This document shows positions 39,674 through 49,336 of a stretch of 64,000 nt of DNA, piece after piece. The position numbers and the translations under genes are program-made. The stretch comes from Rubrivivax gelatinosus. GTDB taxonomy: Bacteria > Pseudomonadota > Gammaproteobacteria > Burkholderiales > Burkholderiaceae_C. Position 1 is the first letter of the stretch. Every line of letters begins with the position of its first letter. The DNA lies in NCBI RefSeq assembly GCF_004340905.1, contig NZ_SLXD01000002.1:62001-126000 (forward strand), in the 5' to 3' direction. The notes under the pieces were generated by a model. That model was not told the origin of the DNA. It ran no database searches and was given only the letters and a program-made list of their open reading frames with translations.

Positions 39674-40690
39674 ATGACGGAACGCAGTACCGGACCTGCG
39701 CCCGCATTGGAGCCGCCCTCGTCGAGACAGGCTGGAAGGCTGGTCTCGCTGCTGTGGCAAGGCGCCCAACGCGTGGCAATCTGGCTCGAAGGCCCAGCCG
39801 ACCGCCTCGCCCGACTGTGGTATCAGCTTCGCAGTGCCTCCACGCGGCGGCGCGCCTCGGTGATCGCTTTGCCGGTCGGCGTGCCGGCTTTCGCTGGCGG
39901 TGTCGTGCTGGGGGCGTGCGCCACGCCCTCGCCGCTGCGCCTGGGCCCTTCGTCCGCAGGGGCTTCACGCGGCCACGCCGACGTGTCGCGCCTGATCGAA
40001 TCCGTGTTGCTGCCCGGGCTCGTCGCCTGGCATCAGTCGCTGCCGGCCTGTGTCGACGAACGCCGTGCCGTCGAACTGGCGCGGCGGCTGGTCGGCCCCA
40101 CCGGGGCCGGCGTGCGCGAACTGCTGTGCGACCACTATGCCGGCCATGGTTCGCTGCACCGTCTCTTCACCGGACTCGTCGAACCGGCCGCGAGGCGGCT
40201 GGGCGACCTGTGGGCCGTCGACGACTGCTCCGAAGCCGAGGTCACGATCGGCCTGTGCCGCCTCCTGTCCGAACTGCGCCAGCTCGACGGGTGCTGTACC
40301 CGCGTGGCCGGACACGCCGGCCGGGCGGCGCTGGTCGTGCCGCTGCCGGGCGAACCGCACATGCTCGGTGCCGCGCTCGACGCCGAGTCGCTGTGGCAGG
40401 CCGGCTGGCTGCCCCAGTCGGAGTACCCGGAGACCGACGCCGCACTGCAGTCGATCGTCGCGGCGCGCCATTTCGACGTGCTCTGCGTCTCGCTCAGCCC
40501 GTCGTTCCGGCGTTCGCACCGGCTCGAACGCCTGGCGCAGACGATCGTGCGCGCGCGGGCCGTGTCGCGGAACCCGAACCTCGTGGTCGTGGTCAGCGGG
40601 CGGGCCTTCCACGACGACCGTGCGGCCGCTCGCCGGGTCGGTGCCGACGGCAGCAGCCGCTGGGCGTCGCGCCTGGAGTTCCTGCACTGA
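39674..40690 (+). CDS. Cobalamin-binding-domain regulator (PpaA/AerR-like)
   Basis: Soluble protein of 338 residues. An N-terminal basic region of about 90 residues is followed by a helical segment with RRLGDLWAVDDCSEAEVTIGLCRLLSEL, then a B12-binding Rossmann domain with LVVPLPGEPHMLGAAL. There H229 in GEPHMLG is the likely lower axial ligand of cobalamin. The pattern resembles PpaA/AerR antirepressors, B12-based light regulators of photosynthesis genes in purple bacteria. No DNA-binding domain is evident. GGATTGAG precedes the ATG. It is divergent from the TAXI gene; the target is unknown. Confidence 0.72.
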   Translation: MTERSTGPAPALEPPSSRQAGRLVSLLWQGAQRVAIWLEGPADRLARLWYQLRSASTRRRASVIALPVGVPAFAGGVVLGACATPSPLRLGPSSAGASRGHADVSRLIESVLLPGLVAWHQSLPACVDERRAVELARRLVGPTGAGVRELLCDHYAGHGSLHRLFTGLVEPAARRLGDLWAVDDCSEAEVTIGLCRLLSELRQLDGCCTRVAGHAGRAALVVPLPGEPHMLGAALDAESLWQAGWLPQSEYPETDAALQSIVAARHFDVLCVSLSPSFRRSHRLERLAQTIVRARAVSRNPNLVVVVSGRAFHDDRAAARRVGADGSSRWASRLEFLH

Positions 40691-40711
40691 GCGCGGCGGC
40701 GCCGCGCCGCT

Positions 40712-41086
40712 TCAATCGCAGGCCTGCACGCGTGCGTCGGGCAGTTCGCTCAAGAGGCGCCAACCGAGCGCACGCACCTGATCCAGCGCGGCCTGCGGCA
40801 CGTCGACGACCAGGATGCGTCCGTCTGACATGCCGCACATCGCGGCGCGCACACGGCCGTCGTGGCCGCAGCGCGGTGCACTCGCCTGGACGCCGGCCGC
40901 CGACAGCCGGGCAAGCGCCGCCGCCATCGGGTCGGCTGGCGCGGGCTCGCATTGCCGGGTGCCCGCCGACGCGAAGACGGTGACGTGTCCATCGGCTGCC
41001 GTCGCGCAACCGCCGCCGAGCGGCAGCGCGAGCACGAGCAGGGCAGCCAGCCAGGACCTGACAGGACCGGAGGAAGAGGGGTTCAT
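40712..41086 (-). CDS. Hypothetical exported protein
   Basis: Protein of 124 residues with a signal peptide (SWLAALLVLALPLGGGCATA). A Cys after GGG is suggestive of a lipoprotein but is not a good lipobox. The mature part has several cysteines and reads VTVFASAGTRQCEPAPADPMAAALARLSAAGVQ and MSDGRILVVDVPQAALDQVRALGWRLLSELP. No family is recognised. It is the last of three small minus-strand genes, possibly co-transcribed with the NifX-like gene 62 bases upstream. Confidence 0.6.
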   Translation of the reverse strand: MNPSSSGPVRSWLAALLVLALPLGGGCATAADGHVTVFASAGTRQCEPAPADPMAAALARLSAAGVQASAPRCGHDGRVRAAMCGMSDGRILVVDVPQAALDQVRALGWRLLSELPDARVQACD

Positions 41087-41148
41087 CGTCGGACGGCAGC
41101 GAATCGGCGTGCCCCATCCTGTCCCGGCACGCCGGGCCGGTCAAGCAC

Positions 41149-41535
41149 TCAGTGGCGCGAGAACAGGTCGCGCAGCTTGCAGAGGACCAGCGACAGGTCG
41201 GGCCGGGTGTCGACCGCCGGTTCGCCGGCGATCAGCCGCTGCAGCGCCAGACGCGGATCGCGCTCGCCCGTGCGCAGCACCTGCGCACCCCAGCCGGCCA
41301 TGTGGCGCACGAAACCGTCGCCGGCGCTGCCGACGACCAGGATCTCGCAACCCTGCAGCGGATGGGGGCCGTCGTCCTTGAAATGGTGCGGCAGCTGCTC
41401 GCGCGTCAGCTCGACTGCCGCCGGTTCGGCGAGCGCCTGGCCGGCGCGACAGTCGTAGATCAGCCAGTGCCTGCATTGCCCGGCATGGCCGGAGATCTGC
41501 TGCATCGTCTCATCGACGGCGATGGCCACACGCAT
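41149..41535 (-). CDS. NifX/NifB-type dinitrogenase cofactor-binding domain protein
   Basis: Small 128-residue protein of the Nitro_FeMo-Co family, starting MRVAIAVDETMQQISGHAGQCRHWLIYDC, with HHFKDDGPHPLQGCEILVVGSAGDGFVRHMAGWG in the core. Nitrogenase accessory proteins of this fold hold iron-molybdenum cofactor precursors. No nif genes are in the window, and many stand-alone members occur in non-fixing bacteria, so a general metal- or cluster-handling role is as likely. It lies 13 bases after the small exported protein gene on the same strand. Confidence 0.85.
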   Translation of the reverse strand: MRVAIAVDETMQQISGHAGQCRHWLIYDCRAGQALAEPAAVELTREQLPHHFKDDGPHPLQGCEILVVGSAGDGFVRHMAGWGAQVLRTGERDPRLALQRLIAGEPAVDTRPDLSLVLCKLRDLFSRH

Positions 41536-41548
41536 GGAGCCGCCGGTG

Positions 41549-41776
41549 TCAGTGTGCCTGCGCCGCGGAGGCGGGTGCCTGGGCGACGGCGGCTTCCCTC
41601 GCCGGCGCCTGCCCGGTGGCACCGCGTGCCGGATGTCCGGGAATAAAGGTCGAGGGGTCGATGCCGGAGGCGACCGGGCGTTTTTGCCCCAGCGCCGGGT
41701 GGTAGCCGAGATCGGCCGCCTGGGCGGCCGCGATGGTCAGCGCGCAGGCCGCGAGCACGAGCAGGGTTCGGTTCAT
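41549..41776 (-). CDS. Small exported protein
   Basis: Frame of 75 residues with a clear signal peptide (MNRTLLVLAACALTIAAAQA, cleavage before ADLGYH). The mature part is short, with GIDPSTFIPGHPARG and an Ala/Pro-rich tail. Similar small periplasmic proteins with a HPA motif occur in Burkholderiales; no function is known. TATAAA on the minus strand at 41803-41808 may be its -10. It probably heads a three-gene unit with the NifX-like and 124-residue proteins. Confidence 0.68.
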   Translation of the reverse strand: MNRTLLVLAACALTIAAAQAADLGYHPALGQKRPVASGIDPSTFIPGHPARGATGQAPAREAAVAQAPASAAQAH

Positions 41777-41836
41777 GTGACGCTCTCTTCAGGGTTTACC
41801 CTTTATACCAGAGCATTGCTGCGGCGCAGCATCCAC

Positions 41837-41855
41837 GTCCACTTGCCACGTGGAC
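41837..41855. promoter_or_regulatory. Inverted repeat in a divergent promoter region
   Basis: GTCCAC (41837-41842) and GTGGAC (41850-41855) form a 6-bp inverted repeat with a 7-base centre between two divergent genes. It could be an operator, but no regulator can be named. Confidence 0.25.
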
Positions 41856-42025
41856 TCGTACCGCGTCAGCGCACGGCCCGCAACCCCGCGCGCGCGCAAG
41901 GCCCTCGCCGCGTTCGCATGGCGCCTGCCCGATACTGCGCGGGCCGCCGTTCGCGGCATCGCAGGAGAAGTTCGATGGGTTCTCGTATCCGCCGCGCCAG
42001 CGCCTGCTTCGCTGGCGGCTGATCG

Positions 42026-44212
42026 GTGCGCATACGCTCGCAGCTGCTGGCGCTCGTCGTCGCCCTCGTCGTTCCGATTGCGCTGCTCGCCGGCGCGACG
42101 CTGGTGCAGCTGCAGTCCGTCCAGCGCCACGAACACGAAGAACGCCTGCGCGAGCGCGTCGCCGCGGTGCGGCTGGCGCTGGACAGCCAGATCGAAGCCG
42201 GGTTCAGCGTGCTCGAGCGGCTGGCCGAAGGTCCGAAGGCCGGCACCGGACTCGTCGACCGCTCCGATGCCGGAGCGCTGTTCGCCAGCCAGCCCTTGTG
42301 GCGCGCGATCAGCCTGCACGAGACAACCGGCAGCGGCCCGAACTGGCAGCTGAGCCGCGACGGCCTGGACGAGCCCCCGGTCCCGGCCACGGTTCTCGAT
42401 GCGGTGCGCCGCTCCGGCCGCAGCCATGCCTCTGGCCTGCTGGACGGCCCGGCCGGCGACTACCGCAGCTACCTCGCCGTGCCGGTGGCGCGCCCGGGCG
42501 GCGTGCCGGCCGTGCTGGTGGTGAGCATCGGCGACGCGCAGTGGATCGCTTTCCTGCGCCGTTACGCCGTCCCCGGCCCCGGCACGGTCACGCTCAGCGA
42601 CCGCGACGGGCGGATCGCGGCACGGACGCTGGACCACGCGCAATGGGTCGGCCAGCCCTCGCTGGCGCAGTTCCGCCAGGCCACGCACGGCCAGGACGAG
42701 GGCGCGATGACGGTGCGCAGCCTGGACGGCACGCCGTACTTCAGCGCGTTCAGCCGGCTGCGAAGCTCGGGCTGGGTACTGGCCAGCGGCGTGCCGGTCG
42801 CGGTGCTGGACGGCACCGTGCGCAAGACCACGCTGGTGACCGTCGTGTCGCTGGCAGCGGCGACCATCGCCGCGCTGCTGCTGGCGGCCGTGATCAGCGA
42901 TCGCATCGCCGCCGCGATGGCCGGCGTGCTGGAAATGGCCGCCGGCATCGCGGGCGCCCCGGCCGAGGTCAGCGACCGCCGGCTCGAGAACGTCGACGCC
43001 GCCACCGTGCGCCAGAAGGTGCAGGAAGCTGCCGACGCGCGCCGCGCGCGCGACGAGGCCCAGGCGCGCGCGCTGGCCAGCGAGACGCGTGCACGCTCGA
43101 TCGCCGAGGCGGCCAGCCGGGCGAAGGACGAGTACATCGCGATGCTCGGCCACGAGTTGCGCAACCCGCTCAGCGCCATCGCCTCCGCAGCCGCGGTGCT
43201 GTCACGTGCGCAGGGCGCCGAGCCCGAGCGGCGCCGCGCGGTGGAGGTCGTCGAGCGCCAGACGCGCCACCTGCGCAAGATGGTCGACGACCTGCTCGAC
43301 GCCACCCGCCTCGCATCGGGCAAGCTGCGCATCGAGCGTGCCCCGGTGGAGTTGTCGACGCTCGTGCGCCACGTGCGAACGCATTTCGAGGCCGCCGGCC
43401 GCGCCGACGGCCTCACGATCGAACTGCGCTGCGAGCCGGTCTGGGTGGAAGGCGACGAGGTGCGGCTCGAGCAGGTCGTCGCCAACCTGCTGGACAACGC
43501 CTGCAAGTACACGCCTGCGGGCGGCCGGGTGCGCGTGCGCCTGCACGCCGAGGGCGAGCAGGCCGTGCTCGAGGTCGCCGACGACGGCCCGGGGCTCGAG
43601 CCCGAACTGCTGCCCCGCGTGTTCGACTCGTTCTCGCAGGGCGCGCGCCCGATCGACCGCTCGCCTGGCGGCGTCGGCCTGGGGCTGGCGATCGTGCAGC
43701 AGATCGTCGCGCTGCACGGCGGCAGCGTCGAGGCCGCCAACGGCGGCGATCTGGGCGGTTCGGTCTTCACGGTACGCCTGGCGAAGGCCTCACCGTCGCA
43801 GGCGCTGCCGGCTGCGCCCGCGATGCCCGCACCGGGCCGTGCGCTGAGCGTGCTGATCGTCGAGGACAACGCCGACAGCCGCGAGATGCTGGCGACGCTG
43901 CTGGAACTCGAAGGCCATGACGTGCGCACCGCGGTCGACGGGCCGTCGGGCCTGGAGGCGATCCGCAGCGCGTCGCCGGACGTGGCGCTGGTCGACCTCG
44001 GCCTGCCCGGACTGGACGGCCACGCGCTGGCCAGCGCGGCCCGCGCCGCGGGAGCCCCGACGCGGCTGTTCGCTCTCACCGGCTACAACACCGATGCCGA
44101 CCGCGAAGCCGCCGGGCGTGCCGGCTTCGACGGCTACCTCGTCAAGCCGCTGGATCCGGCGGCGCTGCAGGCCCTGCTGGTCGCGCACGGACTGCTGCCG
44201 GCATCGGGCTGA
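42026..44212 (+). CDS. Hybrid sensor histidine kinase with C-terminal receiver domain
   Basis: Inner-membrane kinase of 728 residues. One N-terminal membrane helix (LLALVVALVVPIALLAGATL), a periplasmic sensor of about 230 residues (probable double-Cache type, with RSYLAVPVARPGGVPAVLVVSIGD and YFSAFSRLRSSGWVLASGVP), then a second helix near 268-290. A coiled-coil linker leads to HisKA with H376 in MLGHELRNPLSAIAS, an HATPase domain (NLLDNACKYTP, GVGLGLAIVQQIV), and a receiver with D657 in VALVDLGLPG. It starts at GTG 42026. A DUF4142 gene follows. It could phosphorylate the sigma-54 regulator coded downstream. Confidence 0.93.
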   Translation: MRIRSQLLALVVALVVPIALLAGATLVQLQSVQRHEHEERLRERVAAVRLALDSQIEAGFSVLERLAEGPKAGTGLVDRSDAGALFASQPLWRAISLHETTGSGPNWQLSRDGLDEPPVPATVLDAVRRSGRSHASGLLDGPAGDYRSYLAVPVARPGGVPAVLVVSIGDAQWIAFLRRYAVPGPGTVTLSDRDGRIAARTLDHAQWVGQPSLAQFRQATHGQDEGAMTVRSLDGTPYFSAFSRLRSSGWVLASGVPVAVLDGTVRKTTLVTVVSLAAATIAALLLAAVISDRIAAAMAGVLEMAAGIAGAPAEVSDRRLENVDAATVRQKVQEAADARRARDEAQARALASETRARSIAEAASRAKDEYIAMLGHELRNPLSAIASAAAVLSRAQGAEPERRRAVEVVERQTRHLRKMVDDLLDATRLASGKLRIERAPVELSTLVRHVRTHFEAAGRADGLTIELRCEPVWVEGDEVRLEQVVANLLDNACKYTPAGGRVRVRLHAEGEQAVLEVADDGPGLEPELLPRVFDSFSQGARPIDRSPGGVGLGLAIVQQIVALHGGSVEAANGGDLGGSVFTVRLAKASPSQALPAAPAMPAPGRALSVLIVEDNADSREMLATLLELEGHDVRTAVDGPSGLEAIRSASPDVALVDLGLPGLDGHALASAARAAGAPTRLFALTGYNTDADREAAGRAGFDGYLVKPLDPAALQALLVAHGLLPASG

Positions 44213-44268
44213 AGGTCGCGCACGTCGATTGCCGTCGGTCCGGGGACGAACGACCCGAGGACACGACG

Positions 44269-44850
44269 ATGACCGATACCCGCCCCTTGCGCCCCATCCG
44301 TATTGCACTGGCTCTCGCCCTGGCTGCCGGCACAGGCGCAGCCGCAGCGCAGACCGCCCCGACCGCGCCACCGCCCGGCGCGTCCGCGGCGCCCGCCGAC
44401 CGCGAGGTCTCCCGCGGCGACCGCCGCTTCCTGGAGGAAGCCTCCGCCGGCGGCATGGCCGAGGTCGCCCTCGGCAGCATGGCGCGCGAGCGCGGCGGCA
44501 GCGCCCCGGTGCGGCAGTTCGGCGAGCGCATGGTCGCCGACCACGGCCGGGCCAACGAGGAACTGACCCGCCTGGCCACAGCGCGTGGCGTCGGCACGCC
44601 CACCGACTCCGACCGCCGCCACCGGCGCACGATGGAGCGCCTGGGCACGCTGCAGGGTGCCGAGTTCGACCGCGGCTTTGCCGAGGCCATGGTCGACGAC
44701 CACGAGCGCACGGTGAAGCTGTTCGAAGCTCAGAGCCGGCGGGGCGAAGACGCCGAGATCAAGGCCTTCGCCACGCGCACGCTGCCGACGCTGCGGGAGC
44801 ACCTGCAGGGCGCACGCGCGCTTCGTGACAGCGTCCAGGCCGCGCGATGA
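44269..44850 (+). CDS. DUF4142 exported ferritin-like protein
   Basis: Periplasmic protein of 193 residues. It has a signal peptide (IRIALALALAAGTGAAAAQ), then a Pro/Ala linker and a DUF4142 four-helix domain (about 50-190) with FLEEASAGGMAEVALGSMARERG, VRQFGERMVADHGRANEELTRLA and FAEAMVDDHERTVKLFEAQSRRGEDAEIKAFATRTLPTLREHL. The function is unknown; such proteins are often stress-induced in the envelope. It follows the hybrid kinase by 56 bases, so co-transcription is plausible. Confidence 0.9.
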   Translation: MTDTRPLRPIRIALALALAAGTGAAAAQTAPTAPPPGASAAPADREVSRGDRRFLEEASAGGMAEVALGSMARERGGSAPVRQFGERMVADHGRANEELTRLATARGVGTPTDSDRRHRRTMERLGTLQGAEFDRGFAEAMVDDHERTVKLFEAQSRRGEDAEIKAFATRTLPTLREHLQGARALRDSVQAAR

Positions 44851-44922
44851 GCGCCGCGCGGCAGGCATGAGCGTTGCCGCAGCACATTGTCGCGGCCAGT
44901 TCCGGCCGCCAAGGAGAACGCC

Positions 44923-45081
44923 ATGGAAATGAACGGCTCTTGGGGCGGACTGCTGCCCTTGTGGATCCTCGGCGCGCCGTGGATCCTGTCCTTGCTGGAA
45001 CTGATGCGCACGCCACATCCGCGCGCGCACCACGCGCCGCCGCCGGCGGTCGCGCCGCCCGCCTACGGGCGCCCGGCCTGA
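44923..45081 (+). CDS. Small hypothetical protein
   Basis: Frame of 52 residues with AAGGAG upstream of the ATG. A short hydrophobic stretch, WGGLLPLWILGAPWILSLLELM, is followed by a His/Pro/Ala-rich tail (HPRAHHAPPPAVAPPAYGR). It may be a single-pass membrane peptide. It lies in the run of small envelope-like genes after DUF4142. No family is recognised. Confidence 0.55.
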   Translation: MEMNGSWGGLLPLWILGAPWILSLLELMRTPHPRAHHAPPPAVAPPAYGRPA

Positions 45082-45157
45082 CCGTGTCTTCACCGTGCCC
45101 GCTCAGGCGGGCACAGACCGCCGCCCGCGTGCGGCTCCCAGACCTCCGGACCCCCCG

Positions 45158-45412
45158 ATGAATTCACCCACGAGTGCACGCCGCGTCGCGGCGCTGACCA
45201 CGCTGCTGGCCGCTTCGGTCTTCGCGCTGACCGCCTGCGATCGTCGCGAACCCGAACCGACGCCGCCGACCACCGGAACCTCGACGCCGCCCGCCGATGC
45301 CAGCGGCACCGGCACCGTCACGCCCGGGGCAACCGGGACGATGCCGGGCAGCACCGGCTCCGACAGCACGGCCGGCGCGGCCATGGACCCGGCCTCCGAG
45401 GCCAGCCGCTGA
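45158..45412 (+). CDS. Small lipoprotein
   Basis: Frame of 84 residues with a lipoprotein signal (LTTLLAASVFALTAC, lipobox LTAC). The mature part is a low-complexity chain of Thr, Gly, Ser, Pro and Asp (TPPTTGTSTPPADASGTG), which looks disordered. Likely a short outer- or inner-membrane-anchored lipoprotein of unknown role. It sits between the 52-residue gene and the Pro-rich gene on the same strand. Confidence 0.65.
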   Translation: MNSPTSARRVAALTTLLAASVFALTACDRREPEPTPPTTGTSTPPADASGTGTVTPGATGTMPGSTGSDSTAGAAMDPASEASR

Positions 45413-45697
45413 CCACGCAGAGCCGCGTTCAGCCGGCTGACCCCGGCGCGTCGGCCGGTCGACGCGGATCGACCGGGACGTCCGGCACCGGCGGCCTGCC
45501 GGCACCGTCGTCGACGGCGGCGCCGGGATCCTCTTCACCCGCGACGGATGCGTCTTCTGGCGCCGGCCGAGGCGTACGTGGCGGGCTTGGCGGTGCCGGG
45601 GAGAGGGGGGTGTTCATGACCGCCTCGAGGCAATCAGGATGCCCGCGAGGCCGGCACGGCGCTTGCCGCCCGGGGTCTCCACACGGGAGACCTGCCG

Positions 45698-45898
45698 ATG
45701 ATCATGTGCGAGTTCCGCCGCAGCCGGCCGCTGCGACTTCACGTTCCGCAACCCTTGCCCGAGACCGTCCCGCCGCCACCGCCGACCCCGCGGCCGGACG
45801 ACATACCGCCGGAGATCATCGAGCCGCCCACGCCGACCGAGATCCCGCCGATCGGCGAACCGGGGGCACCTCCGCCCCCGATGCCTGCACGCCACTGA
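45698..45898 (+). CDS. Proline-rich small protein
   Basis: Frame of 66 residues starting MIMCEFRRSRPLRLHVPQPLPE and continuing with PPPPPTPRPDDIPPEIIEPPTPTEIPPIGEP. GGAGAC precedes the ATG. Pro/Glu/Ile repeats of this form occur in short hypothetical proteins of several proteobacteria; they should be extended and unstructured. No signal peptide is seen. It has no recognised function, and the high GC makes chance frames common, so confidence is moderate. Confidence 0.45.
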   Translation: MIMCEFRRSRPLRLHVPQPLPETVPPPPPTPRPDDIPPEIIEPPTPTEIPPIGEPGAPPPPMPARH

Positions 45899-46131
45899 GC
45901 GAGGCCGCGGCGCCCTCGGCGCCGCATACGCCTACCGTCGACACGGCTGAGCCTTGCGCTGCGCCGGTGTCGCCTGTGAAATCAGCTGCACCCCTGGGCG
46001 TGCAGACCCGCCAAGCGGCCCGACACACGCCGATACAAGGCTGCACGATGCATCGCGTGCGGCAATGCCGGTGTCGCCGATGATCCGTTGTCCCTGATCC
46101 CGCCATTGCGCCGACAAGGCGTCACACATCC

Positions 46132-47559
<1,428 letters not shown>

Positions 47560-48538
47560 GCCCGGCGCGCGCCGGCTTGGGCCGACAGCGCGCGGAAGTA
47601 CTCGATCGTGCGTGCCAGCCCCTCGTCGATCGGCACGCGCGGCGCCCAGCCCAGGTGGTGGCGCGCGAGCGTGATGTCCGGACAGCGGCGCGTCGGGTCG
47701 TCGGCCGGCAAGGCCTCGAAGACCAGGCGCGAACGGCTGCCGGCAAGCCGCAGCACGCGCTCGGCCAGGTCCAGCATCGTGCGCTCCTGCGGGTTGCCGA
47801 GGTTCACCGGGCCGGTGAAGCCGGCATCCATCAGCCGCAGCAGGCCGTCGACGGTGTCGTCGACGTAGCAGAAGCTGCGTGTCTGGAGACCGTCGCCATA
47901 GACCGTCAGCGGCCGCCCGGCCAGGGCCTGGACGATGAAGTTGCTGACGACGCGGCCGTCGCCCGGCCGCAGCCGCGGGCCGTAGGCGTTGAACAGCCGT
48001 GCGATGCGAACGACGACGCCGCGTTCGGCCGCGTAGGCCAGGCACATCGCCTCGGCGCAGCGTTTGCCTTCGTCGTAGCAGGCGCGCGGGCCGACCGGGT
48101 TCACGTGGCCCCAGTAGGCCTCGGGCTGGGGGTGGACCTGCGGCTCGCCGTAGACCTCGCTGGTGGACACGTGCAGCAGCCGCGCGCCGGTGTGCTGCGC
48201 CAGCTCGAGCAGGCGCCAGACGCCCACGGCGCTGGACAGCACCGTGGCCACCGGGTGGCGCTGGTAATACGCCGGGCTCGCGGGGCAGGCGAGGTTGAAC
48301 AGGCGCTCGCAGTCGCGCGCCTCGGTGGGCAGCGGCTCGGTGATGTCGTGGCGCACGAAGCGCAACGCCGGATGGCGGCGCAGGTGCTCGAGGTGCTGCA
48401 GGTCGCCCGAGGACAGGTCGTCGAGCGCGAGCACGCGGCAGCCGCGTTCGAGCAGGCGTTCGCAGAGGTGGCTGCCGAGGAAGCCGGCGGCGCCGGCGAC
48501 GAGCACCGCGTGCGGCGTGGCGGAAGGCGGGTTCTTCA

Positions 48539-49336
48539 TCACGCCGCCGTGGCAGGCGACGTGCCGAGCCGGCGCGCGATCGCCGCCGCGTCGCCGAGCG
48601 TCAGCGCCTGGCGCCGGCGCAGCGCCCGGCGCAGCAGCGCGGCCCAGCACAGCGCGACGGCCGACGAGTCGCAGTCCGCCGGATGCAGCTCGAAACGCTG
48701 CAGCAGCGCGCGGCGCTGGCTCAGCCCGAGCAGCTCGTTCCAGGCGATCGAGGCGTGCACGCGCCAGGCCGCACGCGTGCTGAAGACGAAGCTCGGCGCA
48801 TGCAGCGTCTGGCCGCCGGGCAGGGCCACGACCCGCGCCAGCGTGCAGGTGTAGGCGAACGGCCCGGCACGCACCGCCTCGCGGCCTTCGTCGCCCAGCA
48901 GCCAGGCGGGTGCGACAAAGCCGGTGATCGGCAGCCCCTCGCGCTCGGCCCAGTCCAGCCCGCGCTGCAGGCGCTCGGCTGCCTGCTCGCGGTCGAGCGC
49001 GGCGAACTCGCCTTCCCCGGCGGTGTACCAGCGCCGCGTCCAGCGTTCGACGAGGCCGGCGGGCTCGGGCCCGTCGTCACGGTGGGTGTAGCCGTGCAGC
49101 GCGAGCTCGTGCCCGGCTCGCGCCTGGCGCCGCAGCCAGTGCACGAACTCGGGCGACGCCGGCTCGCCGTGCATGCGCGGCACCACGAGAAGCGTCAAGG
49201 GCAGCGTCACGCCGCATTCGCGCGCGATGCGTTGGGCCTGGGCGATGACGCGTGCACAACCGGCCCAGCGGGAATCGGCGACGTCGTGCAGCACGACCGC
49301 CACGTGCCGCCGCTCGGGCCCGCTGAGCACGCTCAC
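48539..49336 (-). CDS. DUF2334 polysaccharide deacetylase-like protein
   Basis: Protein of 265 residues of the carbohydrate esterase 4-related DUF2334 family. It starts RHVAVVLHDVADSRWAGC (metal-binding Asp in LHDV) and has HELALHGYTH with the conserved His pair, then ITGFVAPAWLLG and FVFSTRAAWR. It probably deacetylates an N-acetylated glycan. It starts at GTG 49336 in a GTGA overlap with the glycosyltransferase. No signal peptide is seen, so it acts on a cytoplasmic or lipid-linked sugar, or uses an unseen export route. Confidence 0.88.
   Translation of the reverse strand: MSVLSGPERRHVAVVLHDVADSRWAGCARVIAQAQRIARECGVTLPLTLLVVPRMHGEPASPEFVHWLRRQARAGHELALHGYTHRDDGPEPAGLVERWTRRWYTAGEGEFAALDREQAAERLQRGLDWAEREGLPITGFVAPAWLLGDEGREAVRAGPFAYTCTLARVVALPGGQTLHAPSFVFSTRAAWRVHASIAWNELLGLSQRRALLQRFELHPADCDSSAVALCWAALLRRALRRRQALTLGDAAAIARRLGTSPATAA

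Noticed and set aside
45429..45617. A minus-strand Pro/Ala/Asp-rich frame of 62 codons.
   Set aside because: GC-rich low-complexity composition, opposite to the surrounding run of plus-strand small genes; no conserved feature seen.
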